A DNA stretch of 35,664 nt from Alcaligenaceae bacterium (GCA_029268265.1 JAJUGH010000004.1:1-35664); one strand, 5' to 3'; positions 1 through 11,489 are shown, counted from the first letter of the stretch. Numbers and translations: made by a program. Notes: generated from the sequence alone by a model not told the origin.

Positions 1-2
1 AA

Positions 3-3000
3 ATGAACCAGCACCATTCCCTGCAGCCGGGGTCTGACGTAGCGGAGCCGCTCGATACCTTGCGCTTCCCCCTGTGGGGTAGCCGGCTCATCGAAGCCAG
101 CGCGGGAACCGGGAAGACCTATACCATTGCAGGGCTCTATCTGCGCCTGGTCCTGGGTCATGGCGAGCTTCCGGAGTCCCGCGCACTGACGCCGCCCGAT
201 ATCCTCGTGGTGACCTTCACCCGGGCGGCTACGCAGGAGCTCCGGGACCGCATACGCACACGGCTGACACAAGCGGCTGACTTCTTCCTGGGAGACGGCG
301 AGGGCGATGACTTCCTGAGCGATCTGCGTGGGGAGTATCCCGAGGAACAATGGGCGTCCTGCGCCCGGCGGCTGCAGATTGCCGCCGAATGGATGGATGA
401 CGCCGCGGTGTCCACGATCGATGCATGGTGTTATCGCATGCTGCGGGAGCACGCTTTCGAGAGCTCAGGGCTTTTCGAAGTCGAGATGGATGTTGAGGAA
501 GCGGCCCGGGTGGCGGAAGCGACACGGGACTACTGGCGACTGTTCCTGGCCCCGCTGGCGCCTTGCGACATGGAGCGGGTACTGAAGGTAATCGCATCGA
601 ACAGAGCCGATAGCCGAAGCGTGGCCGACTGCGATGGCCTGGCCGATCTTTTACGCCGACGCTGGCTCGCCCAGGTGGACCACTATGCCGAAGGCGTCAT
701 GCCGTCTGAGGCGATGGCGCAGGTGCAGACGGGCAGTGAAGCGTGCAAGGCCCCATGGCGAACGTGGGTGCCTGAGCTACGAGAATTGCTGCAGGCGGCG
801 TCGGACGCCGGCGATTTCCACAAGAACAAGATGCGTGCGCCGCACTGGTCCGGCTGGCTCGACAAGCTGGAAGAATGGGCAGGTGATCCGCAGATGGCCT
901 TGCCCTTCAAGCGCAATATCGTGGCTTGGACCCGACTCACCCCCGAAGGCCTCGCAGAAGTCTGGAAGCAGGGCGACCCCCCCGACCACCCCGCACTGAC
1001 AGCCATGCTGACGCTTGCCGCAGAGATCGATGCGTTGGATGTAGTCGCAGCCAGCTGGCTTCCGCACGCCGCGCGCTGGGTGGCGCAGCGCATTGAAGAA
1101 TTGCGGCGGCAGCGCGGTACGCTCGGTTTTGGCGGCCTGCTGCGCCAGCTGGATACAGCACTGGCAGGGCCTGGTGGCGCGGCGTTGGCCGACGCCATCC
1201 GCAACCAGTTTCCCGTTGCACTGGTTGACGAGTTCCAGGACACCAGCCCGGTGCAGTACCGAATATTCGACCGTATCTACAATGTATCGGCTAACCGCCG
1301 GGAAACCCTTCTCGCGCTGATCGGAGACCCGAAGCAGGCCATCTACCGATTCCGGGGAGCTGATATCCATGCCTACCTGACTGCCCGGCGCGACTGCGGC
1401 GGGCGGCTGTACACATTGGGCCGGAACTTCCGTTCCTCACCTGCGATGGTTAAGGCCGTCAATCATGTCTTCGGCTCGGCGGAAGAATCTGCTCCTGCCG
1501 GTGCCTTCCTTTTTGGTGATGCCGACGAGGACGGCGCCAACAGCCCCGTGCCCTTTCTTCCCGTTATTGCGGCGGCCGATCCGGGAACCTGGATGGTGGA
1601 CGGCGCGCCGGCTGCTGCGCTGACGGTGTGGCGCGAGCTCGAAGTCGACGGCCGTGAGGCATGCGCCATTCAGCTTGCCGAAGCCTGTGCATCCGAGATA
1701 AGAAGGCTGCTTCAATTGGGGCGTGAGGGAAGGGCGGGCGTTCAGACCGACAGCGGTTTCAGGCCGCTGCACGCGGGCGACATCGCCATCCTGGTCAATA
1801 ACCGCAACGAGGCGGCGCGCTTGCGTGCTGCGCTCGGACGCCGCGGGATACGCAGCGTGTATCTGTCCGACGATGCGTCAGTATTTCGCAGTGCAGCGGC
1901 GAACGACGTGCTGGCCTGGCTACGCGCCTGCGCGGAGCCGGAAAGCGGTGGCTACGTGCGTGCGGCGCTCGCTTCCGGCGCGCTGGGACTGAGCTGGAAT
2001 CAATTGGACGCTTACGTGCGCGACGACGTCCTATGGGAGCACGCGCTGGCCCGCTTCGCGGACTACAAGGAGCAATGGCGCCGCCGTGGCGTGCTTCCTA
2101 TGCTGCGGCGGCTCATGCATGATTTCGGGGTGCCTGCCCGGCTACTGGCTGAAGAGTCGGCCGGCTCGCTGGACGGCGAACGCCGACTCACAGATCTTCT
2201 GCATTTGGCGGAGCTTTTGCAGACAGCCAGCGTGAAGCTGGACGGCGAGCACGCGCTTATCCGATACCTGGAGGAAGGGATGCTGCGGGCCGCCGAGGCG
2301 GATCCCGATAGCGACGTCGCACGCATGCGCCTGGAAAGCGATGCCGGCCTGGTACAGGTCGTCACGGTGCACAAGTCCAAGGGGCTCGAGTACACCCTGG
2401 TGTTTTATCCCTATGCCTACCACAGCCGTCCCACCCAGGCGCTGGAGTTGCCGGCTACATGGCGGAACCAGGACGGCGTGGAAGAGGTCCTGACAGATGT
2501 GGCGCATCTCGACGATGACGGGCGGGAGAAATTGCTCGCGCAGCTGGAACATGAGCGCCTGGCTGAAGACCTGCGCAAGCTTTACGTTGCACTGACCCGC
2601 GCCCGGCATGCGACCTGGATCGCCCTGGCTCCTGTCGATACGCTGGCGACGTCCGCGGTTGCCTACCTGTTGGCGGATCCGGTGCCGGCCACGCCCAGCG
2701 CTCTTGAGGAGGCGCTGGATCGCCTGGGTGCCGAGTGTGGGGCCATCCGCGTGGAGCCTTTCCCCGAAGCGGACGAAGGCCGCCTCGCTGCGAATGCCGC
2801 TGCGGCCATGACGCCGCGATGGCGCGACATGCGTCGACGTATCGAACAGCGCTGGTCCATGAGTAGTTACTCGGCTCTGGCGAGCATGGCGATCGAAGGA
2901 TCGGGTCGCGCTGCCGGCCTCCATCCCGATGTGACTGCACTGGCCCTGCCGGATGAGGCCCGCCTCGATGCCTTCCAGGAAGCCTATCTGGCAGGCCTTC

Positions 3001-3803
3001 ATACAGACGGGCTCGCAGAAGTCGAGCCCGTGTCGGACCCGTCCGGCATTCATGCGTTTCCACGCGGCGCGGCTCCGGGCAGTTTCATGCACGGCTTGCT
3101 GGAATGGGTCTTCCGGCAGGGTCCCGAGCGCGTGTTGACCGATCCTGCTGAACTGCATGGCTATGTGGTGCGTCGCTGTCGTAGTCGTGGGTGGGAATCG
3201 CATGCTGAAGCGCTGGCTTCGTGGCTGCTCGACTTCTGCGCTCAGTCCTTCCGGCTTCCACTGCCCGACGGTGGGGATTCCGAGATGGTCCCCGCGCGGC
3301 TCAGCAACTACATACAGGAAATGGAGTTCTGGTTCGGCGTGCAGGAGGTCGATCTGCGGCGTATGGATGCGATCATCACCAGCCATGTGCTGCCGGGCAT
3401 GCCGCGTCCTTTCATCGACCATGGGCGGCTGAACGGTCTGCTCAGGGGATTTGTCGATCTGGTCTTCGAACATGAAGGTCGCCATTATGTCGCGGACTAC
3501 AAATCCAACTGGCTAGGGCCTTCCGCCCAGGCTTACGCGACCCGACCCATTGTGCAGGCCATCCTGTCGCATCGCTACGATCTGCAGGCCGCCCTGTATC
3601 TGTACGCCCTGCACCGGCACCTGCAATCCCGCCTCGGGCCGGAATACGACTATGACCGCGATGTCGGCGGGGCGCTGATTTTCTTCGTGCGCGGCCATCG
3701 CGCACCGGGCCAGGGCTTGTTCGTGGAGAAGCCTCCGATCACATTGATGGAAGAACTGGATGCGGTGTTCCGCGGCGGCAATGCCGAGAGGATGGAATCA
3801 TGA
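3..3803 (+). CDS. recB: Exodeoxyribonuclease V subunit beta (RecB helicase-nuclease)
   Basis: 1266-aa ORF; Walker A-like EASAGTGKTYTIAGLYLRL, VALVDEFQDTSPVQY, ALIGDPKQAIYRFRGADIHAY, VVTVHKSKGLEY, LYVALTRARHA, and C-terminal nuclease motif RGFVDLVFEHEGRHYVADYKSNWLG; followed by recD. Confidence 0.97.
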   Translation: MNQHHSLQPGSDVAEPLDTLRFPLWGSRLIEASAGTGKTYTIAGLYLRLVLGHGELPESRALTPPDILVVTFTRAATQELRDRIRTRLTQAADFFLGDGEGDDFLSDLRGEYPEEQWASCARRLQIAAEWMDDAAVSTIDAWCYRMLREHAFESSGLFEVEMDVEEAARVAEATRDYWRLFLAPLAPCDMERVLKVIASNRADSRSVADCDGLADLLRRRWLAQVDHYAEGVMPSEAMAQVQTGSEACKAPWRTWVPELRELLQAASDAGDFHKNKMRAPHWSGWLDKLEEWAGDPQMALPFKRNIVAWTRLTPEGLAEVWKQGDPPDHPALTAMLTLAAEIDALDVVAASWLPHAARWVAQRIEELRRQRGTLGFGGLLRQLDTALAGPGGAALADAIRNQFPVALVDEFQDTSPVQYRIFDRIYNVSANRRETLLALIGDPKQAIYRFRGADIHAYLTARRDCGGRLYTLGRNFRSSPAMVKAVNHVFGSAEESAPAGAFLFGDADEDGANSPVPFLPVIAAADPGTWMVDGAPAAALTVWRELEVDGREACAIQLAEACASEIRRLLQLGREGRAGVQTDSGFRPLHAGDIAILVNNRNEAARLRAALGRRGIRSVYLSDDASVFRSAAANDVLAWLRACAEPESGGYVRAALASGALGLSWNQLDAYVRDDVLWEHALARFADYKEQWRRRGVLPMLRRLMHDFGVPARLLAEESAGSLDGERRLTDLLHLAELLQTASVKLDGEHALIRYLEEGMLRAAEADPDSDVARMRLESDAGLVQVVTVHKSKGLEYTLVFYPYAYHSRPTQALELPATWRNQDGVEEVLTDVAHLDDDGREKLLAQLEHERLAEDLRKLYVALTRARHATWIALAPVDTLATSAVAYLLADPVPATPSALEEALDRLGAECGAIRVEPFPEADEGRLAANAAAAMTPRWRDMRRRIEQRWSMSSYSALASMAIEGSGRAAGLHPDVTALALPDEARLDAFQEAYLAGLHTDGLAEVEPVSDPSGIHAFPRGAAPGSFMHGLLEWVFRQGPERVLTDPAELHGYVVRRCRSRGWESHAEALASWLLDFCAQSFRLPLPDGGDSEMVPARLSNYIQEMEFWFGVQEVDLRRMDAIITSHVLPGMPRPFIDHGRLNGLLRGFVDLVFEHEGRHYVADYKSNWLGPSAQAYATRPIVQAILSHRYDLQAALYLYALHRHLQSRLGPEYDYDRDVGGALIFFVRGHRAPGQGLFVEKPPITLMEELDAVFRGGNAERMES

Positions 3804-5962
3804 CGCAACTTGAGCTGGGGCTCGCGACCGCGCCCGGTCCGGCATCAGGAACCGACCTGTCTGACGTCTCTCGCGTGCTGGCGCTGCTCGATGCATGGCA
3901 GGCGCACGGCTGGGTGCAACAGCTCGACGTGCGCTTCGCCCGCTTTCTGCATGGTCGTCGGCCGGAAGCCTCCGGCTTGCTGTTATTGGCCGCCGCACTG
4001 GCCAGTCATCAGCTCGGAAGAGGGCATGTATGCCTCGACTTGCGGGCCGCCTTGCAACAACCTCATCATGTGTTGAATTTGCCGCCTGAGCGACGAGTCC
4101 CCACGGACGACGAGATGCCGCCCACTCCGGCCGAGGCGCTGGCGCACGTGTCCTTCGACACATGGCGTGCTGCCTTGCATCACGACGTCGTATCCGACGG
4201 CAGTCGGGTCGCGCCGCTGGTATTCGATGGCGCCCGGCTTTACCTCTATCGGTACTGGCAGTATGAGCAGCAGGTGGGGCGGGGCATCGGCCAGCGCCTG
4301 GCGGCAGAAGGGGCGGATGGCGTGTCGGCCGAACGCGTGCGCGCTATCGTTGACGCGTTGTTTGGAGCAGCGCCTCTTGATGGCGCTCCCGACTGGCAAC
4401 GGATGGCCTGCGCGCTTGCCGCCAGAGTGCGCTTTTCGGTGATCACCGGCGGCCCCGGCACGGGCAAGACGACTACCGTGGTACGGTTGCTGGCCCTGCT
4501 GCAAGCGCTGCATTTCCAAGCGCACGGGGCGGCTTCCCGGCCTTTGCGTATCCGGCTGGCTGCACCAACCGGCAAGGCCGCCGCACGGTTGAGCGAATCG
4601 ATTGCGGGCAAGGTCGACGCCTTGCCGTTCCATGCTCTGCCCGGCGGTGCGAACCTGGCGCCGGCGATTCCGACGCAGGTGTCTACGTTGCATCGGTTGC
4701 TGGGTGGCCGGCCTTACACGCAGCGCCGACGCTACCATGCCGATGAGCCCTTGCCGCTGGATGTGCTGGTCATCGACGAGGCGTCGATGGTGTCGCTCAG
4801 CGACATGGCCGATGTGGTCGCGGCCATGCCGCCGTCCGGACGACTGATTCTGATCGGCGACAAAGACCAGCTGTCATCGGTTGAGGCGGGAGCCGTATTG
4901 GGCGAACTCTGTCGACGGGCAACGAAGGGGCACTACCTCCCGGAAACTGCAACCTGGCTGGAAGCGGCAACGGGCATGAGTTTGCCGGCAGACGTAGTCA
5001 ACGCCTCCGGCAAACCGCTGGACCAGGCGGTGGCCATGTTGCGCCACAGCCATCGATTTGGCCGCGACAGCGGGATCGGCCGGCTGGCGGCTGCGGTCAA
5101 CGCCGGCGACGAGGATGCAGCCTTGCGCTTGCTCGATGCGCAGGCGCCTGATCTCAATGCACTGCGCATCACGGGGCCGAATGACGATGCTTTTTCCCGG
5201 CTTCTGATTCACGGGTCGGCGGCCGCCACGCCCATAGACGGGTCTGGCTCGACACTTCTTCCCCCGGCCGCCGACGAGTCGGAATCGGAGTCGCGCCGCC
5301 AAGGTTATGGCCATTATCTGAGCTTGGTCGCCAACGTGCCGGCCACTAGTGATCCAGCGGCCTTTGATCAGTGGGCGGCAGATGTGCTGGCAGCCCATCG
5401 TTCCTGCCAGTTGCTATGCGTACTGCGCCATGGACCCTGGGGAGTGGAGGGGCTCAATGCCGCAGCCGCCCGTATCCTGCATGAGCGCCGTCTCATTTCG
5501 AGCCAGGCCGGCTGGTATGCGGGCCGGCCGGTGATGGTGACGCGCAACAATCCTGCTCTGCGCCTGGCGAACGGCGATATCGGCGTGGTGCTTCCGTATC
5601 CCCTTGAGCAAGGGCAAGGCCTTGCGTCGGGCGAGCGGCAGCTGGTGCTGCGTGTCGCCTTTCCGGCCGCAGACGGCGTGGGCCTGCGATGGTTTGCACC
5701 GAACCGGCTGGACGATGTGCAGACCGTGTATGCCCTGACCGTCCATAAGTCCCAGGGTTCGGAATTTGACCACGCCATTTTGATTCTGCCGCCGGCGCCG
5801 ACGCCGGTGTTGACGCGTGAGCTGCTCTACACCGGCATCACCCGAGCCAGCCGATGGTTCACGCTGGTGAACCCGGGGCCCGCCAGCCTGTTGCGCCATG
5901 CCATCAAACAGCGGGTTTATCGCAGTGGTGGTTTGGGTGAACTCCTGGACGCCTTGCGGTAG
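3800..5962 (+). CDS. recD: Exodeoxyribonuclease V subunit alpha (RecD helicase)
   Basis: 720-aa ORF; VITGGPGTGKTTTVVRLL, LVIDEASMVSLSDMADV, LIGDKDQLSSVEAGAVLGELC, ALTVHKSQGSEFDHAILILP, YTGITRAS; ATGA overlap with recB. Confidence 0.97.
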   Translation: MTQLELGLATAPGPASGTDLSDVSRVLALLDAWQAHGWVQQLDVRFARFLHGRRPEASGLLLLAAALASHQLGRGHVCLDLRAALQQPHHVLNLPPERRVPTDDEMPPTPAEALAHVSFDTWRAALHHDVVSDGSRVAPLVFDGARLYLYRYWQYEQQVGRGIGQRLAAEGADGVSAERVRAIVDALFGAAPLDGAPDWQRMACALAARVRFSVITGGPGTGKTTTVVRLLALLQALHFQAHGAASRPLRIRLAAPTGKAAARLSESIAGKVDALPFHALPGGANLAPAIPTQVSTLHRLLGGRPYTQRRRYHADEPLPLDVLVIDEASMVSLSDMADVVAAMPPSGRLILIGDKDQLSSVEAGAVLGELCRRATKGHYLPETATWLEAATGMSLPADVVNASGKPLDQAVAMLRHSHRFGRDSGIGRLAAAVNAGDEDAALRLLDAQAPDLNALRITGPNDDAFSRLLIHGSAAATPIDGSGSTLLPPAADESESESRRQGYGHYLSLVANVPATSDPAAFDQWAADVLAAHRSCQLLCVLRHGPWGVEGLNAAAARILHERRLISSQAGWYAGRPVMVTRNNPALRLANGDIGVVLPYPLEQGQGLASGERQLVLRVAFPAADGVGLRWFAPNRLDDVQTVYALTVHKSQGSEFDHAILILPPAPTPVLTRELLYTGITRASRWFTLVNPGPASLLRHAIKQRVYRSGGLGELLDALR

Positions 5963-6008
5963 TATCCCAAAAAGAAAAGATCACAATCAGGGTATCAGGA
6001 GACCAGGC

Positions 6009-7664
6009 ATGAGCAGCATCTTCGAACAGGACCTTCCGCGTAACGCCGCCAACTTTTCGGCCATCTCGCCACTTTCCTTCATTGAACGTTCGGCCAGGGT
6101 CTATCCGGATCTGCCGGCCATTGTTCACGGTTCGGGCGAATCGACCATCCGGCGCAGTTGGTCGGAAACCTACAGCCGCTGCCGCCGGCTTGCATCTGCA
6201 CTGGCCGGCATGGGAATCGGCAAGGGCGACACGGTCGCCGTCCTGCTGCCCAACACGCCGGCCATGGTGGAAGCCCACTTTGGTGTGCCGATGGCGGGGG
6301 CGGTGCTCAACGCCATCAATACCCGGCTCGACCCCAGTACCGTGGCTTTCATTCTCGACCACGGTGAGGCCAGTGTGCTGCTGGTGGATTCCGAATTCGC
6401 GAGCGTGGCGCAACGTGCGCTGGCCATGCGCAAGACCGACAAGCGGCTGCGGGTCATTGACGTGCATGATCCCGTCTATGCCGGACAGGTCACTGATGTG
6501 GGCGAAATCGAATACGAGGCATTTCTGGCAGGCGGCGATCCTGACTTCCAGTGGAGTCTGCCTGCCGACGAGTGGGACGCCATCGCACTGAACTACACCA
6601 GCGGCACAACCGGCAATCCCAAAGGCGTGGTCTATCACCACCGGGGTGCCGCGCTGGCGGCACTGTCCAATATCCTGGAATGGGACATGCCCAAGCATGC
6701 GACCTATCTCTGGACGCTGCCCATGTTCCATTGCAACGGCTGGTGCTTTCCCTGGGCTGTGGCGGCGCGTGCAGGCGTGAACGTCTGCCTGCGCCGCGTC
6801 GAGGCGAAGGCCATATTCGACGCCATTCGCGAACACAAGGTCGATCACTACTGTGGTGCCCCGATCGTGCACAGCATGCTCGTCAATGCACCGGACGCCC
6901 TGAAGGAAGGCGTACCCGCGGGCGTGAAGGCCATGGTCGCCGGCGCGGCTCCCCCGGCCTCCATGATCGAGGGTATGGAAAGGCTCGGCTTCGACCTTCT
7001 CCATGTGTACGGGCTCACCGAAACCTATGGGCCTGCCACGGTATGCCCGAAGCATGAGCATTGGAATGATCTGGACATCGGCGAGCGGGCGCGGCTCAAC
7101 TCACGGCAGGGTGTGGCGTATCACCTGGAAGAAGGCGCCTGCGTCATGGATCCGGCAAGCATGACGCCCTTGCCGCAAGACGGCGAAACGATGGGCGAGA
7201 TCATGTTCCGCGGGAACATCGTCATGAAGGGATACCTGAAAAACCCCAAGGCCACGCAAGAGGCCTTCGCCGGCGGCTGGTTCCATAGCGGCGACCTTGC
7301 CGTGGCGGATCCGGACGGCTACATGAAGATCAAGGATCGCAGCAAGGACATTATCATTTCCGGCGGCGAGAATATTTCTTCCATCGAGGTGGAAGACATT
7401 CTTTACCGGCATCCGGCAGTGTTGGCGGCCGCCGTGGTTGCCAAGGCCGACAGCCGCTGGGGCGAGACGCCTTGTGCCTTCATCGAGCTGAAGGAAGGCG
7501 CTCATGTTTCGCCGGAAGACATCATGGCGCACTGCCGCCAGCATATGGCGGGGTTCAAGGTCCCGCGTCACGTGGTGTTCTGCGAGTTGCCGAAGACCTC
7601 CACCGGCAAGATCCAGAAGTTCGAGCTACGCAAGCAGGCCGAGGCACTCGAAACGACTGCCTGA
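6009..7664 (+). CDS. AMP-binding acyl-CoA synthetase (DmdB / medium-chain fatty-acyl-CoA ligase-like)
   Basis: LNYTSGTTGNPKGVVYHHRG AMP-binding signature, YGLTETYGPATVC, GWFHSGDLAVADPDGYMKIKDRSKDIIISGGENISS, C-terminal KTSTGKIQKFELR; ATG at 6009 with aggaga RBS preferred over the longer ORF start at 5898. Confidence 0.9.
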   Translation: MSSIFEQDLPRNAANFSAISPLSFIERSARVYPDLPAIVHGSGESTIRRSWSETYSRCRRLASALAGMGIGKGDTVAVLLPNTPAMVEAHFGVPMAGAVLNAINTRLDPSTVAFILDHGEASVLLVDSEFASVAQRALAMRKTDKRLRVIDVHDPVYAGQVTDVGEIEYEAFLAGGDPDFQWSLPADEWDAIALNYTSGTTGNPKGVVYHHRGAALAALSNILEWDMPKHATYLWTLPMFHCNGWCFPWAVAARAGVNVCLRRVEAKAIFDAIREHKVDHYCGAPIVHSMLVNAPDALKEGVPAGVKAMVAGAAPPASMIEGMERLGFDLLHVYGLTETYGPATVCPKHEHWNDLDIGERARLNSRQGVAYHLEEGACVMDPASMTPLPQDGETMGEIMFRGNIVMKGYLKNPKATQEAFAGGWFHSGDLAVADPDGYMKIKDRSKDIIISGGENISSIEVEDILYRHPAVLAAAVVAKADSRWGETPCAFIELKEGAHVSPEDIMAHCRQHMAGFKVPRHVVFCELPKTSTGKIQKFELRKQAEALETTA

Positions 7665-7677
7665 AGCCGGAGCCCGG

Positions 7678-7702
7678 GCGCCGCTGGAACATCTGGCGGC
7701 GC
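7678..7702 (+). terminator. Candidate hairpin terminator after the acyl-CoA synthetase gene
   Basis: Perfect 7-bp inverted repeat GCGCCGC...GCGGCGC with 11-nt loop, followed by ATCTTCATT; no long U tract. Confidence 0.4.
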
Positions 7703-7773
7703 ATCTTCATTCACGGCGCCATTCGAACCGGCTGGCATAGAATGGTGCCTTTTTTGATAGCAGGAGCTGCAAC

Positions 7774-8256
7774 ATGCCTTCCTTCGACGTGGTATCCGAA
7801 GTGGACAAGCACGAACTGGTCAACGCCGTGGATCAGGCCAACCGTGAACTGGCGAAGCGGTTTGACTTCAAGGGCGTGGATGCCGGTTTCGAGCTCGAGG
7901 GCTATGTGGTGACTCAGCATGCCCCCAGCGTGTTCCAGTTGGACCAGATGCTGGACATCCTTCGAGCTCGGCTCGCGGCACGCGACATCGACGTACGCTG
8001 CATGGACGTCGCTGCCCCGAATGAGAATGTGTCCGGCGCCCGTCGCCAGGTCACGATTCGTCAAGGAATTGAGCAGGCTGTCAGCAAGAAGTTGATCGCA
8101 GAACTCAAATCCGCCAAGCTGAAGGTTGAGGCGCAGATCAACGGCGACAAGCTACGCGTGAACGGCAAGAAACGCGACGACCTGCAGGCGGCCATTGCGC
8201 TACTCAAGAAGTCGGACGTCGAGCTTCCGCTGCAATTCAACAACTTCCGCGATTAA
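7774..8256 (+). CDS. yajQ: YajQ family cyclic di-GMP/nucleotide-binding protein
   Basis: MPSFDVVSEVDKHELVNAVDQANRELAKRFDFKG start and C-terminal VELPLQFNNFRD are typical of YajQ (DUF520). Confidence 0.95.
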   Translation: MPSFDVVSEVDKHELVNAVDQANRELAKRFDFKGVDAGFELEGYVVTQHAPSVFQLDQMLDILRARLAARDIDVRCMDVAAPNENVSGARRQVTIRQGIEQAVSKKLIAELKSAKLKVEAQINGDKLRVNGKKRDDLQAAIALLKKSDVELPLQFNNFRD

Positions 8257-8267
8257 AGCGGGGGCTG

Positions 8268-8285
8268 GCCGGCCACAGGGCCGGC
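8268..8285. terminator. Candidate bidirectional hairpin between convergent yajQ and ABC permease genes
   Basis: Perfect 7-bp inverted repeat GCCGGCC-ACAG-GGCCGGC in the 30-bp gap between converging stops; no strong U tract. Confidence 0.45.
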
Positions 8286-8286
8286 A

Positions 8287-9048
8287 TCAATTCTTCAGGC
8301 GGTAGCCGCTGTGAAAAATCCACGCGGTGACGGCCAGGCAGATGAGAAGAAACACGAGTGTCATTCCCAGGCTCACCATTACGTTGACGTCGGCAATGCT
8401 GTAAAAGCTCCACCGGAAGCCGCTGATTAGATAGACGGCCGGATTGAACAGCGTGACGGTCTGCCAGAAAGGCGGAAGCATGTCGATCGAGTAAAAGCTT
8501 CCGCCCAGGAAGGTGAGCGGCGTAATGATCAGCAGCGGTACCAGCTGCAGCTTCTCGAACCCGTCTGCCCAGATGCCGATGATGAAGCCGAAGAGGCTGA
8601 AGGTAAGCGCCGTAAGGAACAGGAATAACACCATCCATACCGGGTGATCAATGCGTACCGGTACGAACGCGGTTGCTGTGACCAGGATGATCACGGCAAG
8701 CAGGATCGATTTGGTGGCTGCCGCCCCGACAAAGCCCAGCGCAATCTCGATATGGGAGATGGGTGCGGAAAGGATCTCGTAAATGGTGCCCGTGAACTTC
8801 GGGAAGTAAATCCCGAAGGACGCATTCGATACGCTTTGCGTGAGCAGCATCAGCATGATGAGGCCCGGTACGATGAAGCTGCCGTAGTTTACGCCGTCGA
8901 TCTCGTTGATACGGTGGCCGATCGCGGCACCGAACACGACGAAATACAGTGACGTCGATATCACCGGTGCCACTATGCTCTGCAGCAAGGTGCGCCCCGT
9001 GCGTGACATCTCGAAGGCATAGATGGCGCGGATGGCGTACCAGTTCAT
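8287..9048 (-). CDS. ABC-2 type transporter permease (YadH-like)
   Basis: [44 protein letters not shown], about six hydrophobic segments, directly coupled to an ABC ATPase gene. Confidence 0.88.
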   Translation of the reverse strand: MNWYAIRAIYAFEMSRTGRTLLQSIVAPVISTSLYFVVFGAAIGHRINEIDGVNYGSFIVPGLIMLMLLTQSVSNASFGIYFPKFTGTIYEILSAPISHIEIALGFVGAAATKSILLAVIILVTATAFVPVRIDHPVWMVLFLFLTALTFSLFGFIIGIWADGFEKLQLVPLLIITPLTFLGGSFYSIDMLPPFWQTVTLFNPAVYLISGFRWSFYSIADVNVMVSLGMTLVFLLICLAVTAWIFHSGYRLKN

Positions 9049-9965
9049 GTCTTTCTTCCCACCAGTGTCACGAAAATATCCTCAAGTGTGCTTTGCTGGG
9101 TCTGCAGGTCGCGCAGTTTCAGGCCGCAGCGCTCGAGTGCGGCCAGCAGGGCCGGGATATCGTTATGGCCGCTGTCATAGGTATAGACGAGCTCGCCGGG
9201 CTGTTCGCCCGCGCGCAGGCGGAAGCCGGCCAGTTCCTGGGGCAGTTCCTGCGGGACCGTCTCGAGCATCAGGATGAGTTCCTTCTTGCCCAGCGTCTTC
9301 ATGAGTTCGCGCTTTTCCTGTACCAGGATAATCTGGCCCTGGTCGATGACGCCGATGCGATCCGCCATTTCCTCGGCCTCTTCGATGTAGTGAGTGGTGA
9401 GGATCACCGTTACACCGGTGGCCCGCAGGTCACGCACCATGGCCCACATGTCCTGACGTAGCGACACGTCGACGCCGGCGGTGGGCTCATCAAGGAATAG
9501 GATTCGCGGTTCGTGCGAGAGCGCCTTGGCAATCAGCACACGCCGTTTCATGCCACCCGACAGGGTGATGAGGCGGTTGTCCTTCTTGCTCCACAGCGAC
9601 AGGCTTTTGAGCACCCGCTCGATGTGATCGGGGTCCGGTTTCTTCCCGAACAGTCCGCGGCTGAAGCTGACCGTATTCCAGACGGTTTCGAAGGCGTCCG
9701 TGGTGAGTTCCTGCGGCACGAGACCTATCAAGGAGCGCGCCTGACGATAGTTGCGGATGATGTCGTACCCGCCTACTGTCACGCTGCCTTCGCCGGGATT
9801 CACCAGGCCGCAGATAATGCTGATGAGAGTGGTCTTTCCCGCACCATTGGGGCCCAGCAGGGCAAAGATTTCGCCTGCCCGGATGGTCAGATCGACGCCC
9901 TTGAGCGCCTGGAAACCGGAGGCATAGGTTTTTGTGAGACCGGAAACTGTGAGTATGGGATCCAT
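9045..9965 (-). CDS. ABC transporter ATP-binding protein (YadG-like)
   Basis: [19 protein letters not shown] Walker [16 protein letters not shown] signature, [12 protein letters not shown] Walker B; start chosen at [10 protein letters not shown] (CAT at 9963-9965). Confidence 0.9.
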   Translation of the reverse strand: MDPILTVSGLTKTYASGFQALKGVDLTIRAGEIFALLGPNGAGKTTLISIICGLVNPGEGSVTVGGYDIIRNYRQARSLIGLVPQELTTDAFETVWNTVSFSRGLFGKKPDPDHIERVLKSLSLWSKKDNRLITLSGGMKRRVLIAKALSHEPRILFLDEPTAGVDVSLRQDMWAMVRDLRATGVTVILTTHYIEEAEEMADRIGVIDQGQIILVQEKRELMKTLGKKELILMLETVPQELPQELAGFRLRAGEQPGELVYTYDSGHNDIPALLAALERCGLKLRDLQTQQSTLEDIFVTLVGRKT

Positions 9966-10034
9966 GGTCGTTCCAGCTTGTACTGCGGCACGATAACATA
10001 GGCGATCTCGGCCACAATCAGAATTCCAGCCCCC

Positions 10035-11489
10035 ATGCGCCATGCCTTACTGACCCCCGATGAGATGTCTTGTGCGGATCAGGCCGCGATCACCTCCGGC
10101 GTGCCCGGTGTCAAGCTGATGGAAGCCGCAGGGGCGGCTGTGGTGGAAGCCATACTTGCGCGGTGGGACCCTCGTCCGGTGGCGGTATTGTGCGGGCCCG
10201 GCAATAACGGCGGAGACGGTTTCGTGGTGGCCCGGCGGCTCCAGAAGTGTGGCTGGCCCGTACGGTTGGCTTTGTCGGTAGACCTGCAAACGCTGAAGGG
10301 CGACGCCGCTTTCCATGCCCAACAATGGCAAGGTGAAGTCCTCCCCCTCGAGCCACGTGTGCTGGATGGTGTGGGTCTGGTGGTGGACGCGCTGTTCGGT
10401 GCGGGACTCTCACGCGACGTCGATGGGCCCGTGGCGGCCCTGCTTGACGAAACGCTGCGGCGGCGTCTGCCGGTGTGTGCGGTCGATGTGCCCAGCGGCG
10501 TGGATGGCGCCACCGGAGCCGTACGCGGGACCGCTGTGGCAGCCGATCTGACGGTCACCTTCTTTCGGAAGAAGCCGGGCCATTTGCTCATGCCCGGCAA
10601 GGAGTTGTGTGGGGAGCTGGTGCTGGCCGATATCGGCATTCCAGACGATGTGCTGAGCGGCATCTCCCCGAGCGTTTTCGAAAACCATCCCGAATGCTGG
10701 GCGAGCGAACTGAAGTGGCCTGACGGAACCAGCCACAAATACCTCCGCGGCCATGTCGTGGTGAGCGGTTCGGCCTCCATGCCGGGTGCCGCGAAGCTGG
10801 CGGCTATGGCGGCAGCGCGGGTCGGCGCGGGGCTCGTCACACTGGCGGTGCCCAAACAGGCCTGGCCGGTTTACGCAGCAAGCATGATGAGCATCATGGT
10901 GCAGCCGCTGGACGGTGACATCCAGCCCGCCCTGGAAGATGCCCGGCGCAATGCCATCTTGCTGGGCCCCGGGGCGGGCGCCGGCGAAGCGACCCGGCGC
11001 AATGTATTGCTATCGGCGGGAACCGGGCGTCCACTGGTGCTCGATGCCGACGCGTTGAGCGCGTTTGAGCGCCAGCCAGAACTGCTGTTTCGCGCCATCA
11101 GCGGGCCATGTGTAGTGACCCCCCATGAAGGCGAGTTCGCCCGGCTTTTCCAATGCCCGGGCGACAAGCTCACGCGCGCCCGGCAGGCGGCTCGCCAGTC
11201 GGGCACGGTCGTGGTGTTGAAAGGCGCGGATACGGTCATCGCAGAGCCCGGGGGCAGGGCGGCCATCAATGCCAATGCGTCACCGTGGCTGGCCACCGGC
11301 GGCACGGGAGACGTGCTGGCGGGTATGGTGGCGGGCCTGCTGGCGCAAGGCGTACCGGCTTTTCCGGCCGCCTGCGCCGCCGTATGGATGCATGCTGCAG
11401 CGGCTCGTCTGGGTGGCCCGGGCCTCATCTCTGAAGACCTGCCGGGCCTGTTACCCCAGGTGTTGCGGCAGCTTGCGCCGGTTCAGTGA
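10035..11489 (+). CDS. nnr: Bifunctional NAD(P)H-hydrate epimerase / ADP-dependent NAD(P)H-hydrate dehydratase
   Basis: N-terminal [17 protein letters not shown] (YjeF_N) and C-terminal [28 protein letters not shown] (carbohydrate kinase-like dehydratase). Confidence 0.95.
   Translation: MRHALLTPDEMSCADQAAITSGVPGVKLMEAAGAAVVEAILARWDPRPVAVLCGPGNNGGDGFVVARRLQKCGWPVRLALSVDLQTLKGDAAFHAQQWQGEVLPLEPRVLDGVGLVVDALFGAGLSRDVDGPVAALLDETLRRRLPVCAVDVPSGVDGATGAVRGTAVAADLTVTFFRKKPGHLLMPGKELCGELVLADIGIPDDVLSGISPSVFENHPECWASELKWPDGTSHKYLRGHVVVSGSASMPGAAKLAAMAAARVGAGLVTLAVPKQAWPVYAASMMSIMVQPLDGDIQPALEDARRNAILLGPGAGAGEATRRNVLLSAGTGRPLVLDADALSAFERQPELLFRAISGPCVVTPHEGEFARLFQCPGDKLTRARQAARQSGTVVVLKGADTVIAEPGGRAAINANASPWLATGGTGDVLAGMVAGLLAQGVPAFPAACAAVWMHAAAARLGGPGLISEDLPGLLPQVLRQLAPVQ

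Noticed and set aside
2142-3485. 447-aa minus-strand ORF antisense to recB
   Set aside because: No recognisable motif; composition is that of antisense high-GC coding DNA; the plus strand is clearly recB.
5904-7061. 385-aa minus-strand ORF antisense to the acyl-CoA synthetase
   Set aside because: Shadow ORF; no start/RBS support and no domain.
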